From positions 1 to 23,385 of the forward strand of contig URJI01000043.1 of NCBI GenBank assembly GCA_900548215.1: DNA of 23,385 nt, in the 5' to 3' direction. This DNA comes from an uncultured Coprococcus sp. GTDB taxonomy: Bacteria; Bacillota; Clostridia; Lachnospirales; Lachnospiraceae. Both the position numbers and the translations under genes were made by a program. Of this stretch, positions 6,364-13,179 are shown in pieces (the first letter of the stretch is position 1; the number at the start of each line of letters is the position of its first letter). The notes beneath the pieces are model-generated. The model was not told the DNA's origin, did no database searches, and saw only the letters and a list, made by a program, of their open reading frames with translations.

Positions 6364-7095
6364 TCCAGTATCCTCCTTAACTATTGTACCCTCTGATAAA
6401 TTGAGACTTGAACGAACAACCAGCTGAACACCAAACTTCTTTGCAAGCTCAACTGAACGGTTGTGCAGAACGCCTGCACCAAGTGTAGCAAGCTCAAGCA
6501 TCTCATCGTATGTTATCGCATCCAGTTTACGTGCTGTCTTTACCTTTCGTGGATCTGCTGTGTATACACCATCCACATCTGTATAAATCTCGCACGCATC
6601 AGCGTTAAGTGCCGCTGCAAGTGCAACAGCTGTTGTATCTGAACCGCCACGACCAAGAGTTGTGTAATCATCGTACTTGTTGATTCCCTGGAATCCTGTA
6701 ACTATAACTATCTTTCTCTGCTCAAGTTCATGTCTGATCCTCTCAACATCAATTCTCTTCAGACGTGCGTTGCCATATACTGAAGTTGTATGCATTGCCA
6801 CCTGGAATGCATTGAGAGAGATTGCAGGAACCTTCAATGAATTCATAGCCATAGCCATGAGTGATACGGACATCTGCTCTCCTATTGTGAAAAGCATATC
6901 CATCTCCCTCTTAGGCGGATTTTCATTTACCTGCTTGGCCATATCTATCAGCTCATCTGTGTATTTACCCATAGCAGACAGTACCACAACAACGTCGTTG
7001 CCCTTCTGCCAGTCCTCAATACATCTTTTGGCCACGTTAAAGATTCTTTCGGTATTTCCAACGGAAGTACCACCAAACTTCTTTACTATTAACAT
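5890..7095 (-). CDS. lysC: aspartate kinase (alpha subunit, full length)
   Basis: Phosphorylates L-aspartate, the first step to lysine, threonine, methionine and diaminopimelate. The kinase motif KFGGTS is at residues 6-11. GRGGSDTTA and the EIYTDVDGVYTADPR segment complete the kinase domain, and two ACT domains occupy the C-terminal 160 residues (starting about SARVAVVGLED). The 401-aa start at 7095 is fixed by CAGGAGG 5 bases before ATG; an ATG 7 codons up lies before that site. An internal start at 6363 with a perfect ribosome binding site predicts a separate beta subunit. The gene follows hom by 141 bases. No lysine riboswitch or T-box is visible upstream. Which amino acid inhibits it cannot be told from the sequence. 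Confidence 0.96.
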   Translation of the reverse strand: MLIVKKFGGTSVGNTERIFNVAKRCIEDWQKGNDVVVVLSAMGKYTDELIDMAKQVNENPPKREMDMLFTIGEQMSVSLMAMAMNSLKVPAISLNAFQVAMHTTSVYGNARLKRIDVERIRHELEQRKIVIVTGFQGINKYDDYTTLGRGGSDTTAVALAAALNADACEIYTDVDGVYTADPRKVKTARKLDAITYDEMLELATLGAGVLHNRSVELAKKFGVQLVVRSSLNLSEGTIVKEDTGMEKMLVSGVAADADSARVAVVGLEDTPGVAFKLFNLLAKNDINIDMILQSVGRHGTKDITFTCSDENADRAEEIIKNNIGKFESIDVNKDVAKVSIVGAGMQSNAGVAAKMFEALYDENINIRMISTSEIRVTVLIDEQYTERAMNAIHDKFALGDR

Positions 7096-7136
7096 ATTGT
7101 CCTCCTGATCGCTCATTTGAAAATTTGTATATTTAA

Positions 7137-7171
7137 CTTTTCAGAGTTTTACGCTCCAAACCCGTGAAAAG
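7137..7171 (-). other. stem-loop in the hom-lysC gap
   Basis: On the minus strand CTTTTCA pairs with TGAAAAG, and inside it GGGTTT pairs with AAACTC (one G-U) around an 8-base loop. It lies 41 bases before the lysC start. It is followed by an AT-rich stretch but no U-run, so it is a leader structure or a weak terminator of hom. Confidence 0.45.
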
Positions 7172-7236
7172 AAAATAAGCCTTTTGTAAAATACCTCAAT
7201 TCTACAAGGAATGCAAGACCTTTGAATAATATTGTA

Positions 7237-8436
7237 CTAATCCAGCACTCTGAGAGCACTCTTAACCACAATCTTATTGCAACATGCCTCAAATTCTCCC
7301 TCTGTAATCACCGCTGTGACAAACGCCTTTTCATTGAGATCAGAATCGACATACTGAACGTCGCCAAATACTGCCTTGATAGCAGCCTCATCCTTCTCAT
7401 CTGTCCTGACAAAAAATCTGCTTGATGAATCCTTAAATTCACCCATCTCAAGCGCCTCATCATCCCAGATGACAGGGACATGTCTTCCTGTGTTTCTAAC
7501 AGCCTCTACAACATCCGACACAACCGCCGATGCTGTAGGGAGTTTTCCGGCCCCCTTGCCATAGAACATCACATCATCGAGAGCATTTCCATGTACAAGT
7601 ATACCGTTGTATACATCATCTATCTTTGCCAACGGATTGTCATGTGGAAGCATGACAGGGGCAACGTATGAATAAAGCTTTCCGTCTGTCTTTCTTGTTG
7701 TACCAACAAGCTTTACAGAATACCCCATCTTATCCGCATACTTGAAATCATCTGTTGTAATCTTTGTTATTCCCTCCATATGGATTCTGTTGTAATCCAG
7801 ATTTTTGCCATATACAAGAGATGTAAGTATAGCAATCTTTCTGCACGCATCGCCGCCCTCAACATCAGCCTCAGGATTGCGCTCCGCATAGCCGAGCTCC
7901 TGTGCCTGTTTCAGGACTGTAGCATAATCTGCGCCCTCCTTGTCCATCTTAGTAAGGATGTAATTGGTTGTTCCGTTGAGTATTCCTGTGATCTCTGTAA
8001 CCTCATCCGCCGTTATGGATGTGCTTAATGGTCTTATAACCGGGATTCCGCCACCTGCTGATGCCTCAAAGAAGAAATTGATATTGCCCTCTCTGGCAAT
8101 CCTTATAAGCTCCGGTCCGTGAACAGCCACGAGTTCCTTGTTGGAGGTTGCCACGCTCTTACCGGCAAGCAGACACTTCTTGACAAATGTATATGCAGGC
8201 TCAACGCCTCCCATAACCTCCACAACAACACTTATATCATCATCATTAAGTATATCTTCAAAATCATGGGTGAGAATGTTCTCGACAGGATTCCCAGGAA
8301 ATTCCCTGAGATCAAGAACTCTCTTAACGTTTATCTCCTGTCCAGCTCTCCTGTTAACAATATCATGGTTGGTGTTAATCACTTCCACAACTCCCGAGCC
8401 TACTGTACCATAACCTAATACTGCTATATTCACCAT
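7237..8436 (-). CDS. hom: homoserine dehydrogenase
   Basis: NAD(P)H-dependent reduction of aspartate semialdehyde to homoserine, the branch point to threonine and methionine. The Rossmann loop GYGTVGSG is at residues 8-15; ATSNKELVA, the GILNGTTNYIL segment and EADVEGGDA are catalytic-domain hallmarks. A C-terminal ACT-like regulatory domain (about the last 75 residues, from SSRFFVRT) is present. I start at the ATG at 8436 (399 aa) because AAGGAGATAA ends a few bases before it. Upstream ATGs precede a tandem copy of that site. It is followed by lysC, so two aspartate-family steps are together. A promoter is visible 60-90 bases upstream. Confidence 0.96.
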   Translation of the reverse strand: MVNIAVLGYGTVGSGVVEVINTNHDIVNRRAGQEINVKRVLDLREFPGNPVENILTHDFEDILNDDDISVVVEVMGGVEPAYTFVKKCLLAGKSVATSNKELVAVHGPELIRIAREGNINFFFEASAGGGIPVIRPLSTSITADEVTEITGILNGTTNYILTKMDKEGADYATVLKQAQELGYAERNPEADVEGGDACRKIAILTSLVYGKNLDYNRIHMEGITKITTDDFKYADKMGYSVKLVGTTRKTDGKLYSYVAPVMLPHDNPLAKIDDVYNGILVHGNALDDVMFYGKGAGKLPTASAVVSDVVEAVRNTGRHVPVIWDDEALEMGEFKDSSSRFFVRTDEKDEAAIKAVFGDVQYVDSDLNEKAFVTAVITEGEFEACCNKIVVKSALRVLD

Positions 8437-8440
8437 GTTT

Positions 8441-8460
8441 TTATCTCCTTTTATCTCCTT
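8441..8460 (-). promoter_or_regulatory. tandem duplicated ribosome binding site of hom
   Basis: On the minus strand AAGGAGATAA occurs twice back to back. The AGGAG of the near copy is 8 bases from the hom ATG and that of the far copy 18 bases. The near copy decides the start; the far one may be a standby site or a recent slip duplication. Confidence 0.7.
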
Positions 8461-8464
8461 TTTC

Positions 8465-8477
8465 TGCATAACATGCA
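8465..8477. promoter_or_regulatory. small dyad in the hom leader
   Basis: TGCAT-AAC-ATGCA, a perfect 5+5 inverted repeat just downstream of the predicted hom transcription start. It could be an operator or a small hairpin. It is short enough to be chance. Confidence 0.25.
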
Positions 8478-8493
8478 AATTTAGTACGTCATT

Positions 8494-8522
8494 ACTTTAT
8501 CAGTATAAAGCGTCATTGTCAA
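8494..8522 (-). promoter_or_regulatory. promoter of hom
   Basis: On the minus strand a consensus -35 TTGACA (8517-8522), 17 bases, then TAAAGT (8494-8499) preceded by TGA, giving an extended -10. It lies in the 121-base gap between prfB and hom. Confidence 0.6.
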
Positions 8523-8557
8523 AGACTAATTTCTTATCGTCCGCTGCTCATACGCTG

Positions 8558-9670
8558 CTACACCTCAACCTTATTCAACCATTTGAGATATGCTGTCATA
8601 AATCCATCAAGATCTCCATCCAAGACCGCTGACACATTGGAATTCTCATAGGATGTCCTCTTGTCCTTGACCATCGTATATGGCTGAAGCACATATGATC
8701 TGATCTGACTGCCAAATCCATTGTCAGTCACCTCACCGCGGATATCTGATATCTTCTCAAGATTCTCCTGTTTCTTCAGAAGATAAAGCTTGGACTTCAG
8801 CATCTGCATAGCCTTGTTTTTATTCATGAGCTGTGACCGCTCATTCTGGCACTGAACCACTATGCCTGTAGGATAGTGTGTAATTCTAATGGCCGACGAG
8901 GTCTTGTTGATATGCTGTCCACCAGCACCACTTGATCTGTAGGTATCTATTCTTATATCTTCATCACGTATGTCTACTTCCAGATCCTGTTCTATATCCG
9001 GAATAACATCACACGATGCAAACGAAGTCATACGCTTGCCTGCCGAATTGAACGGTGATATCCTGACAAGCCTGTGCACGCCTTTTTCAGATTTGAGATA
9101 CCCGTATGCGTGTGGTCCATTTATCTGAATTGTCACAGACTTTATACCAGCCTCATCACCTTCAAGAAAATCAAGCACTTCAATATTCATGCCATGTTTT
9201 TCAGCCCATCTGGTATACATTCTGTAAAGCATGCTCGCCCAGTCACAGGACTCGGTTCCGCCTTCCCCTGAATGGAGTGTGAGAACCGCATTGCAGTCAT
9301 CAAATTCATCAACGAACAGCAGATTGATCCTGTACTCTTCGAATTCCTTTGTGAATATCTCAATCTGTTCTCCTATCTCAGGAACCAGGCTTGGATCATT
9401 CTCCTCCTCAGCCATCAGAATAAGTGTATCTATATCCACATAGTCATTCTCCAACTTCTTGTAGTTGTCCACAAGATCCTGCAGTCCCTTCAGTTCTTTT
9501 GACACCTCCCGGGATTCATTGACATCATCCCAGAACCCAGGCTGCTCCATCTCATAATTAAGTTTCGCTATTCTATCTGTCTTATTTTCAATGTCAAGGG
9601 ATGACTTGACTTCCTCCAAAGGTTCCCTGTAGGAGGTCATCGTCGCCCTGTACTCATCTAACTCTATCAC
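8558..9670 (-). CDS. prfB: peptide chain release factor 2
   Basis: Recognises UGA and UAA stop codons and triggers peptide release. The stop-reading tripeptide SPF is at residues 205-207 and the catalytic GGQ at 250-252, within the full 370-aa RF2 length. The start is GTG at 9670, with AGGAG (9678-9682) 7 bases upstream, only 22 bases after the secA stop. The usual programmed +1 frameshift (CUU UGA C around codon 25) is absent: the sequence here reads CTT GAC (Leu25-Asp26) in one frame. The gene therefore lacks the common autoregulation. The hpf-secA-prfB order is conserved in many Bacillota. Confidence 0.98.
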   Translation of the reverse strand: MIELDEYRATMTSYREPLEEVKSSLDIENKTDRIAKLNYEMEQPGFWDDVNESREVSKELKGLQDLVDNYKKLENDYVDIDTLILMAEEENDPSLVPEIGEQIEIFTKEFEEYRINLLFVDEFDDCNAVLTLHSGEGGTESCDWASMLYRMYTRWAEKHGMNIEVLDFLEGDEAGIKSVTIQINGPHAYGYLKSEKGVHRLVRISPFNSAGKRMTSFASCDVIPDIEQDLEVDIRDEDIRIDTYRSSGAGGQHINKTSSAIRITHYPTGIVVQCQNERSQLMNKNKAMQMLKSKLYLLKKQENLEKISDIRGEVTDNGFGSQIRSYVLQPYTMVKDKRTSYENSNVSAVLDGDLDGFMTAYLKWLNKVEV

Positions 9671-9692
9671 TCAGCTTCTCCTGTATATGGTC

Positions 9693-12266
9693 CTATGCCT
9701 CACGTCCGCAGCAATTCTTGTATTTCTTGCCGCTTCCGCACGGGCACAGATCATTTCTGCCTATCTTCTTCGCCTTCTTTATAGGTCCCTTTGCCACTGT
9801 GTCATCTTTGTTTGTACCAGTGACCTTGTTTACCTCTTCACGCTCAATCTTCTGCTCTACCTTTATCCTGAACAGAACCTTAACAGTCTCCTCACGGATA
9901 GCAGCAGTCATGTCATTGAACATATCGTATCCAGCAAATTTATACTCTACCACAGGATCTCTCTGTCCCAGAGAACGAAGTCCTATTCCCTGTCTCAGGT
10001 TATCCATATCATCTATATGGTCTGTCCACTTTCTGTCTATGGACTTGAGAAGCACAACTCTCTCAATCTCTCTCATCTGGTCAGAATCGCCGAGTTCCTC
10101 CTCCTTCGCCGCATAGAGCTCAACCGCCTCACTATACAGTCTCTCCTTAAGTCCATCTATATCAGTTTTCCTGATCTCCTCATCAGTAAGCTGGACAGGA
10201 TTCTCGAACGGAATAATGTTTCTGATCATGTCATCAAGTTCTGTCTGATTCCAATCCTCCGGTGATGTCTCATGTGAGCACACAAGATCAACAGCAGAAT
10301 TGATGTCATCCTTTATCATCTTGAGAATAACCTCATGCATATTCTCGCCGTCAAGAACTCTTCTTCTTTCCTTGTATATAATCTCTCTCTGTTCATTGTT
10401 TACTCTGTCATACTCAAGAAGATTCTTTCTGATTGCAAAGTTGTTGCCCTCTATCTTCTTCTGCGCCTTCTCAACAAAGTTAGAGATAGTCTTGTGCTCT
10501 ATCTCCTCTCCCTCAGGAATCTTAAGTGCATCATATACACTCATAACACGCTCTGATCCAAACAGTCTCATCAGATCATCTTCCAGCGACAGATAAAATT
10601 TGGATTCTCCCGGATCTCCCTGTCGTCCTGAACGTCCACGAAGCTGATTATCAATTCGTCTGCTCTCATGTCTCTCTGTTCCTATAATCCTGAGTCCGCC
10701 AAGTTCAGCGACACCTTCTCCAAGCTTGATATCAGTACCACGTCCTGCCATGTTGGTTGCGATAGTAACCGCATTCTTCTGTCCGGCATCTGCTACTATC
10801 TCAGCCTCGAGCTCATGAAACTTCGCATTCAAAACCTTATGAGGGATTTTTCTCTTTGTGAGCATATGACTGAGTTCCTCTGACGCATCAATATTGATAG
10901 TACCGACGAGGACTGGCTGCCCTTTTCTGTAACTGATATTTATCTGTTCTACTATTGCATTCAGCTTTTCTTTCTTTGTCTTGAAGATAGAATCAGGCTG
11001 ATCTATTCTCTGTATCGGTCTGTTTGTCGGAATGACAACTACGTCCATTCCGTAAATCTCTCTGAACTCCTCTTCCTCGGTCTGGGCAGTACCTGTCATA
11101 CCTGCCTTCTTGTCAAACATATTGAAGAAGTTCTGGAATGTGATAGTTGCAAGAGTCTTGCTCTCTCTCTTGACCTTTACATTCTCCTTCGCCTCTATGG
11201 CCTGATGGAGACCATCTGAGAATCTTCTTCCAGGCATAATACGACCTGTAAATTCATCTACAATAAGAACCTCATCGTCCTTTACAACATAATCTCTGTC
11301 TCTGAACATGAGGTTATGTGCGCGGAGCGCAAGTATGATATTGTGCTGTATCTCCATATTCTCAGGATCTGAAAGATTCTCAATATGGAAAAACTGCTCA
11401 ACCATCTTTACACCATTCGCTGTGAGCATGACGTACTTGTCCTTCTCATTTACAAGAAAATCTCCATCTTCCTCTATAGCCGTCTTCATGAGCATATCCA
11501 TCTTGGATATCTCACCATCGCCCTCGCCACGCTTCATCTGTCTTGCAAGGTAATCACACATCTTGTAAAGCTCAGTTGATTTGCCACTCTGGCCTGATAT
11601 GATAAGAGGAGTTCTAGCCTCATCTATGAGTACCGAATCAACCTCATCTATTACGCAGTAGTGAAGGTCACGGAGAACCAGCTTCTCCTTATATATAACC
11701 ATGTTATCCCTCAGGTAATCAAATCCAAGCTCGTTGTTGGTTACATATGTAATATCGCAGTTATATGCCTCTCTTCTCTCATCAGTTGTCGAGCTGTTGA
11801 GAATGATACCAACCTTCAGACCCAGGAACTCATGAACCTGTCCCATCCACTCAGCATCACGCTTTGCCAGGTAGTCGTTTACTGTAACTACATGTACGCC
11901 CTTTCCTTCAAGGGCATTGAGATAAGCCGGAAGTGTCGATACAAGGGTCTTACCTTCACCAGTTCTCATCTCTGCTATACGTCCCTGATGAAGAACAATT
12001 CCACCTATAAGCTGTACTCTATAGTGTTTCATTCCGAGCACACGATAAGCAGCTTCCCTGACCACCGCAAACGCCTCAACAAGAATGTCGTCCAGAGTCT
12101 CGCCTGCAGCAAGCCTGTCCTTAAATTCCTGTGTCTTAGCTTTCAGCTCCTCATCTGAAAGCGCCTGCATCTTGTCATCAAGTGCCTCTATCGCATCAAC
12201 TATAGGAGCTATCTTCTTAAGCTCCTTCTCACTATGTGTTCCAAATATCTTTTCAAACAAACCCAT
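9693..12266 (-). CDS. secA: preprotein translocase ATPase SecA
   Basis: The motor ATPase that drives unfolded secretory proteins through SecYEG. At 857 aa it is a typical housekeeping SecA. It has the Walker A segment MRTGEGKTL near residue 100, the DEVDSVLIDEARTPLI Walker B region, ATNMAGRGTDIKLG and QLRGRSGRQGDPG in the second nucleotide-binding fold, and a C-terminal zinc-binding tail with CPCGSGKKYKNCC (C841, C843, C852, C853). The start ATG has AGGAGG 11 bases upstream. A separate promoter (12305-12333) lies after the hpf terminator. The exported wall enzymes elsewhere in the window would be its clients. Confidence 0.99.
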   Translation of the reverse strand: MGLFEKIFGTHSEKELKKIAPIVDAIEALDDKMQALSDEELKAKTQEFKDRLAAGETLDDILVEAFAVVREAAYRVLGMKHYRVQLIGGIVLHQGRIAEMRTGEGKTLVSTLPAYLNALEGKGVHVVTVNDYLAKRDAEWMGQVHEFLGLKVGIILNSSTTDERREAYNCDITYVTNNELGFDYLRDNMVIYKEKLVLRDLHYCVIDEVDSVLIDEARTPLIISGQSGKSTELYKMCDYLARQMKRGEGDGEISKMDMLMKTAIEEDGDFLVNEKDKYVMLTANGVKMVEQFFHIENLSDPENMEIQHNIILALRAHNLMFRDRDYVVKDDEVLIVDEFTGRIMPGRRFSDGLHQAIEAKENVKVKRESKTLATITFQNFFNMFDKKAGMTGTAQTEEEEFREIYGMDVVVIPTNRPIQRIDQPDSIFKTKKEKLNAIVEQINISYRKGQPVLVGTINIDASEELSHMLTKRKIPHKVLNAKFHELEAEIVADAGQKNAVTIATNMAGRGTDIKLGEGVAELGGLRIIGTERHESRRIDNQLRGRSGRQGDPGESKFYLSLEDDLMRLFGSERVMSVYDALKIPEGEEIEHKTISNFVEKAQKKIEGNNFAIRKNLLEYDRVNNEQREIIYKERRRVLDGENMHEVILKMIKDDINSAVDLVCSHETSPEDWNQTELDDMIRNIIPFENPVQLTDEEIRKTDIDGLKERLYSEAVELYAAKEEELGDSDQMREIERVVLLKSIDRKWTDHIDDMDNLRQGIGLRSLGQRDPVVEYKFAGYDMFNDMTAAIREETVKVLFRIKVEQKIEREEVNKVTGTNKDDTVAKGPIKKAKKIGRNDLCPCGSGKKYKNCCGREA

Positions 12267-12304
12267 TGTTGTTATTGCCTCCTAGCTATCATTATTCAGG
12301 GTAC

Positions 12305-12333
12305 ATTCTAACATCTTATTCTACTTATATCAA
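12305..12333 (-). promoter_or_regulatory. promoter of secA-prfB
   Basis: On the minus strand TTGATA (12328-12333), 17 bases, TAGAAT (12305-12310), about 40 bases before the secA start and directly after the hpf terminator. Confidence 0.65.
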
Positions 12334-12335
12334 GC

Positions 12336-12370
12336 AAAAAGGAGACCTTCTATATTGGAAAGTCTCCTTA
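12336..12370 (-). terminator. intrinsic terminator of hpf
   Basis: On the minus strand AAGGAGAC and GTCTCCTT form an 8-bp stem, further stabilised inside by TTC/GAA pairs, and are followed by TTTTTGC. It lies 60 bases past the hpf stop. Confidence 0.8.
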
Positions 12371-12429
12371 TATCTCATAGTTTCATATATAATATGTCAC
12401 AGTTTTACTGTGCCTTTGCCGTACGTCTG

Positions 12430-12957
12430 TTAGAATTCTGGCTCGATGAGTCCGTATGTGTTGCCCTTTCTCTTGTATACAACATTAACCTCATCTGTCT
12501 CTGCGTTTCTGAAAACATAGAAGTTATGGCCAACAAGATCCATCTGGATACATGCATCCTCTGGATACATAGGCTTTACAGCAAACTTCTTTGTTCTCAC
12601 GATCTTGATGTCATCATCATCCTCAACATCCTCATCAACAAATGCCTTGCTGAGGTATGCTGCGTTCTGCTCCTTGTCGATCAGTTTCTTGCGATGTCTT
12701 GTAACCTGTCTCTCTATAACCTCTACAACGAGATCTATTGAAACATACATATCATCACTAACCTGCTCAGCTCTGATGATATGTCCCTTCATAGGGATGG
12801 TTACTTCTATCTTCTGTCTATCCTTCTCGACACTAAATGTCACCTGTACTGATGCATCGTCAGCAAAATACTTCTCAAGCTTGGACAGCTTATCCTGCAC
12901 TGCGCTTCTAAGTCCTTCTGTGACTTCAATATTCTTACCACTGATTATGTAATTCAT
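12430..12957 (-). CDS. hpf: ribosome hibernation promoting factor, long form
   Basis: Binds the 30S decoding region and dimerises ribosomes into inactive 100S particles in slow growth. The N-terminal RaiA/YfiA-like fold (residues 1-100, ISGKNIEVTEGLR onward) is followed by an acidic linker and the C-terminal dimerisation domain (KKFAVKPMYPEDA to YGLIEPEF), giving the 175-aa long form. The start is the ATG at 12957: AGGAG (12967-12971) is 9 bases upstream, whereas a TTG three codons earlier abuts it. It has its own extended -10 promoter and terminator, which fits growth-phase control separate from secA. Confidence 0.97.
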   Translation of the reverse strand: MNYIISGKNIEVTEGLRSAVQDKLSKLEKYFADDASVQVTFSVEKDRQKIEVTIPMKGHIIRAEQVSDDMYVSIDLVVEVIERQVTRHRKKLIDKEQNAAYLSKAFVDEDVEDDDDIKIVRTKKFAVKPMYPEDACIQMDLVGHNFYVFRNAETDEVNVVYKRKGNTYGLIEPEF

Positions 12958-13004
12958 GATGCCCAACTCCTTCTTTTTTGGAATAAATCCAAATTGATGT
13001 ATCT

Positions 13005-13032
13005 ATTATATCATACATCGACTTTTTTTCAA
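13005..13032 (-). promoter_or_regulatory. promoter of hpf
   Basis: On the minus strand TATAAT (13005-13010) preceded by TGA (extended -10), with TTGAAA (13027-13032) 16 bases upstream. The -35 overlaps one copy of a 12-base direct repeat, TCGACTTTTTTT on the plus strand (13018-13029). The second copy is at 13063-13074. Confidence 0.7.
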
Positions 13033-13069
13033 TATATTTGAGTCATTTTAATGTGCATATTGTCGACTT

Positions 13070-13111
13070 TTTTTGTTCATTCCGCAAAGTTTTCGCCATT
13101 TTGAACAAAAA
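13070..13111. repeat. inverted repeat upstream of the hpf promoter
   Basis: TTTTTGTTCA (13070-13079) and TGAACAAAAA (13102-13111) are 10-base arms 22 bases apart. The outer arm overlaps the U-run of the upstream terminator. Possible operator for hpf or an alternative fold of the terminator. Confidence 0.5.
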
Positions 13112-13144
13112 GAGCGCACTTACATAAGCAAGTGTGCTCTTTTT
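13107..13144 (-). terminator. intrinsic terminator of the NlpC/P60 gene
   Basis: An A-rich arm, GAGC and CACTT pair with AAGTG, GCTC and a U-run on the minus strand, with one A-C mismatch. It lies 36 bases past the stop codon. The A-run on one side and T-run on the other would let it work in both directions. Confidence 0.85.
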
Positions 13145-13179
13145 ATGTTTGATATTATACACTACCAAAAGTCTTCTGT

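Noticed and set aside
7096..7236. Lysine riboswitch or T-box upstream of lysC
   Set aside because: The gap is too short for a full lysine riboswitch, and I see no T-box consensus (AGGGTGGNACCGCG) or specifier-loop layout.
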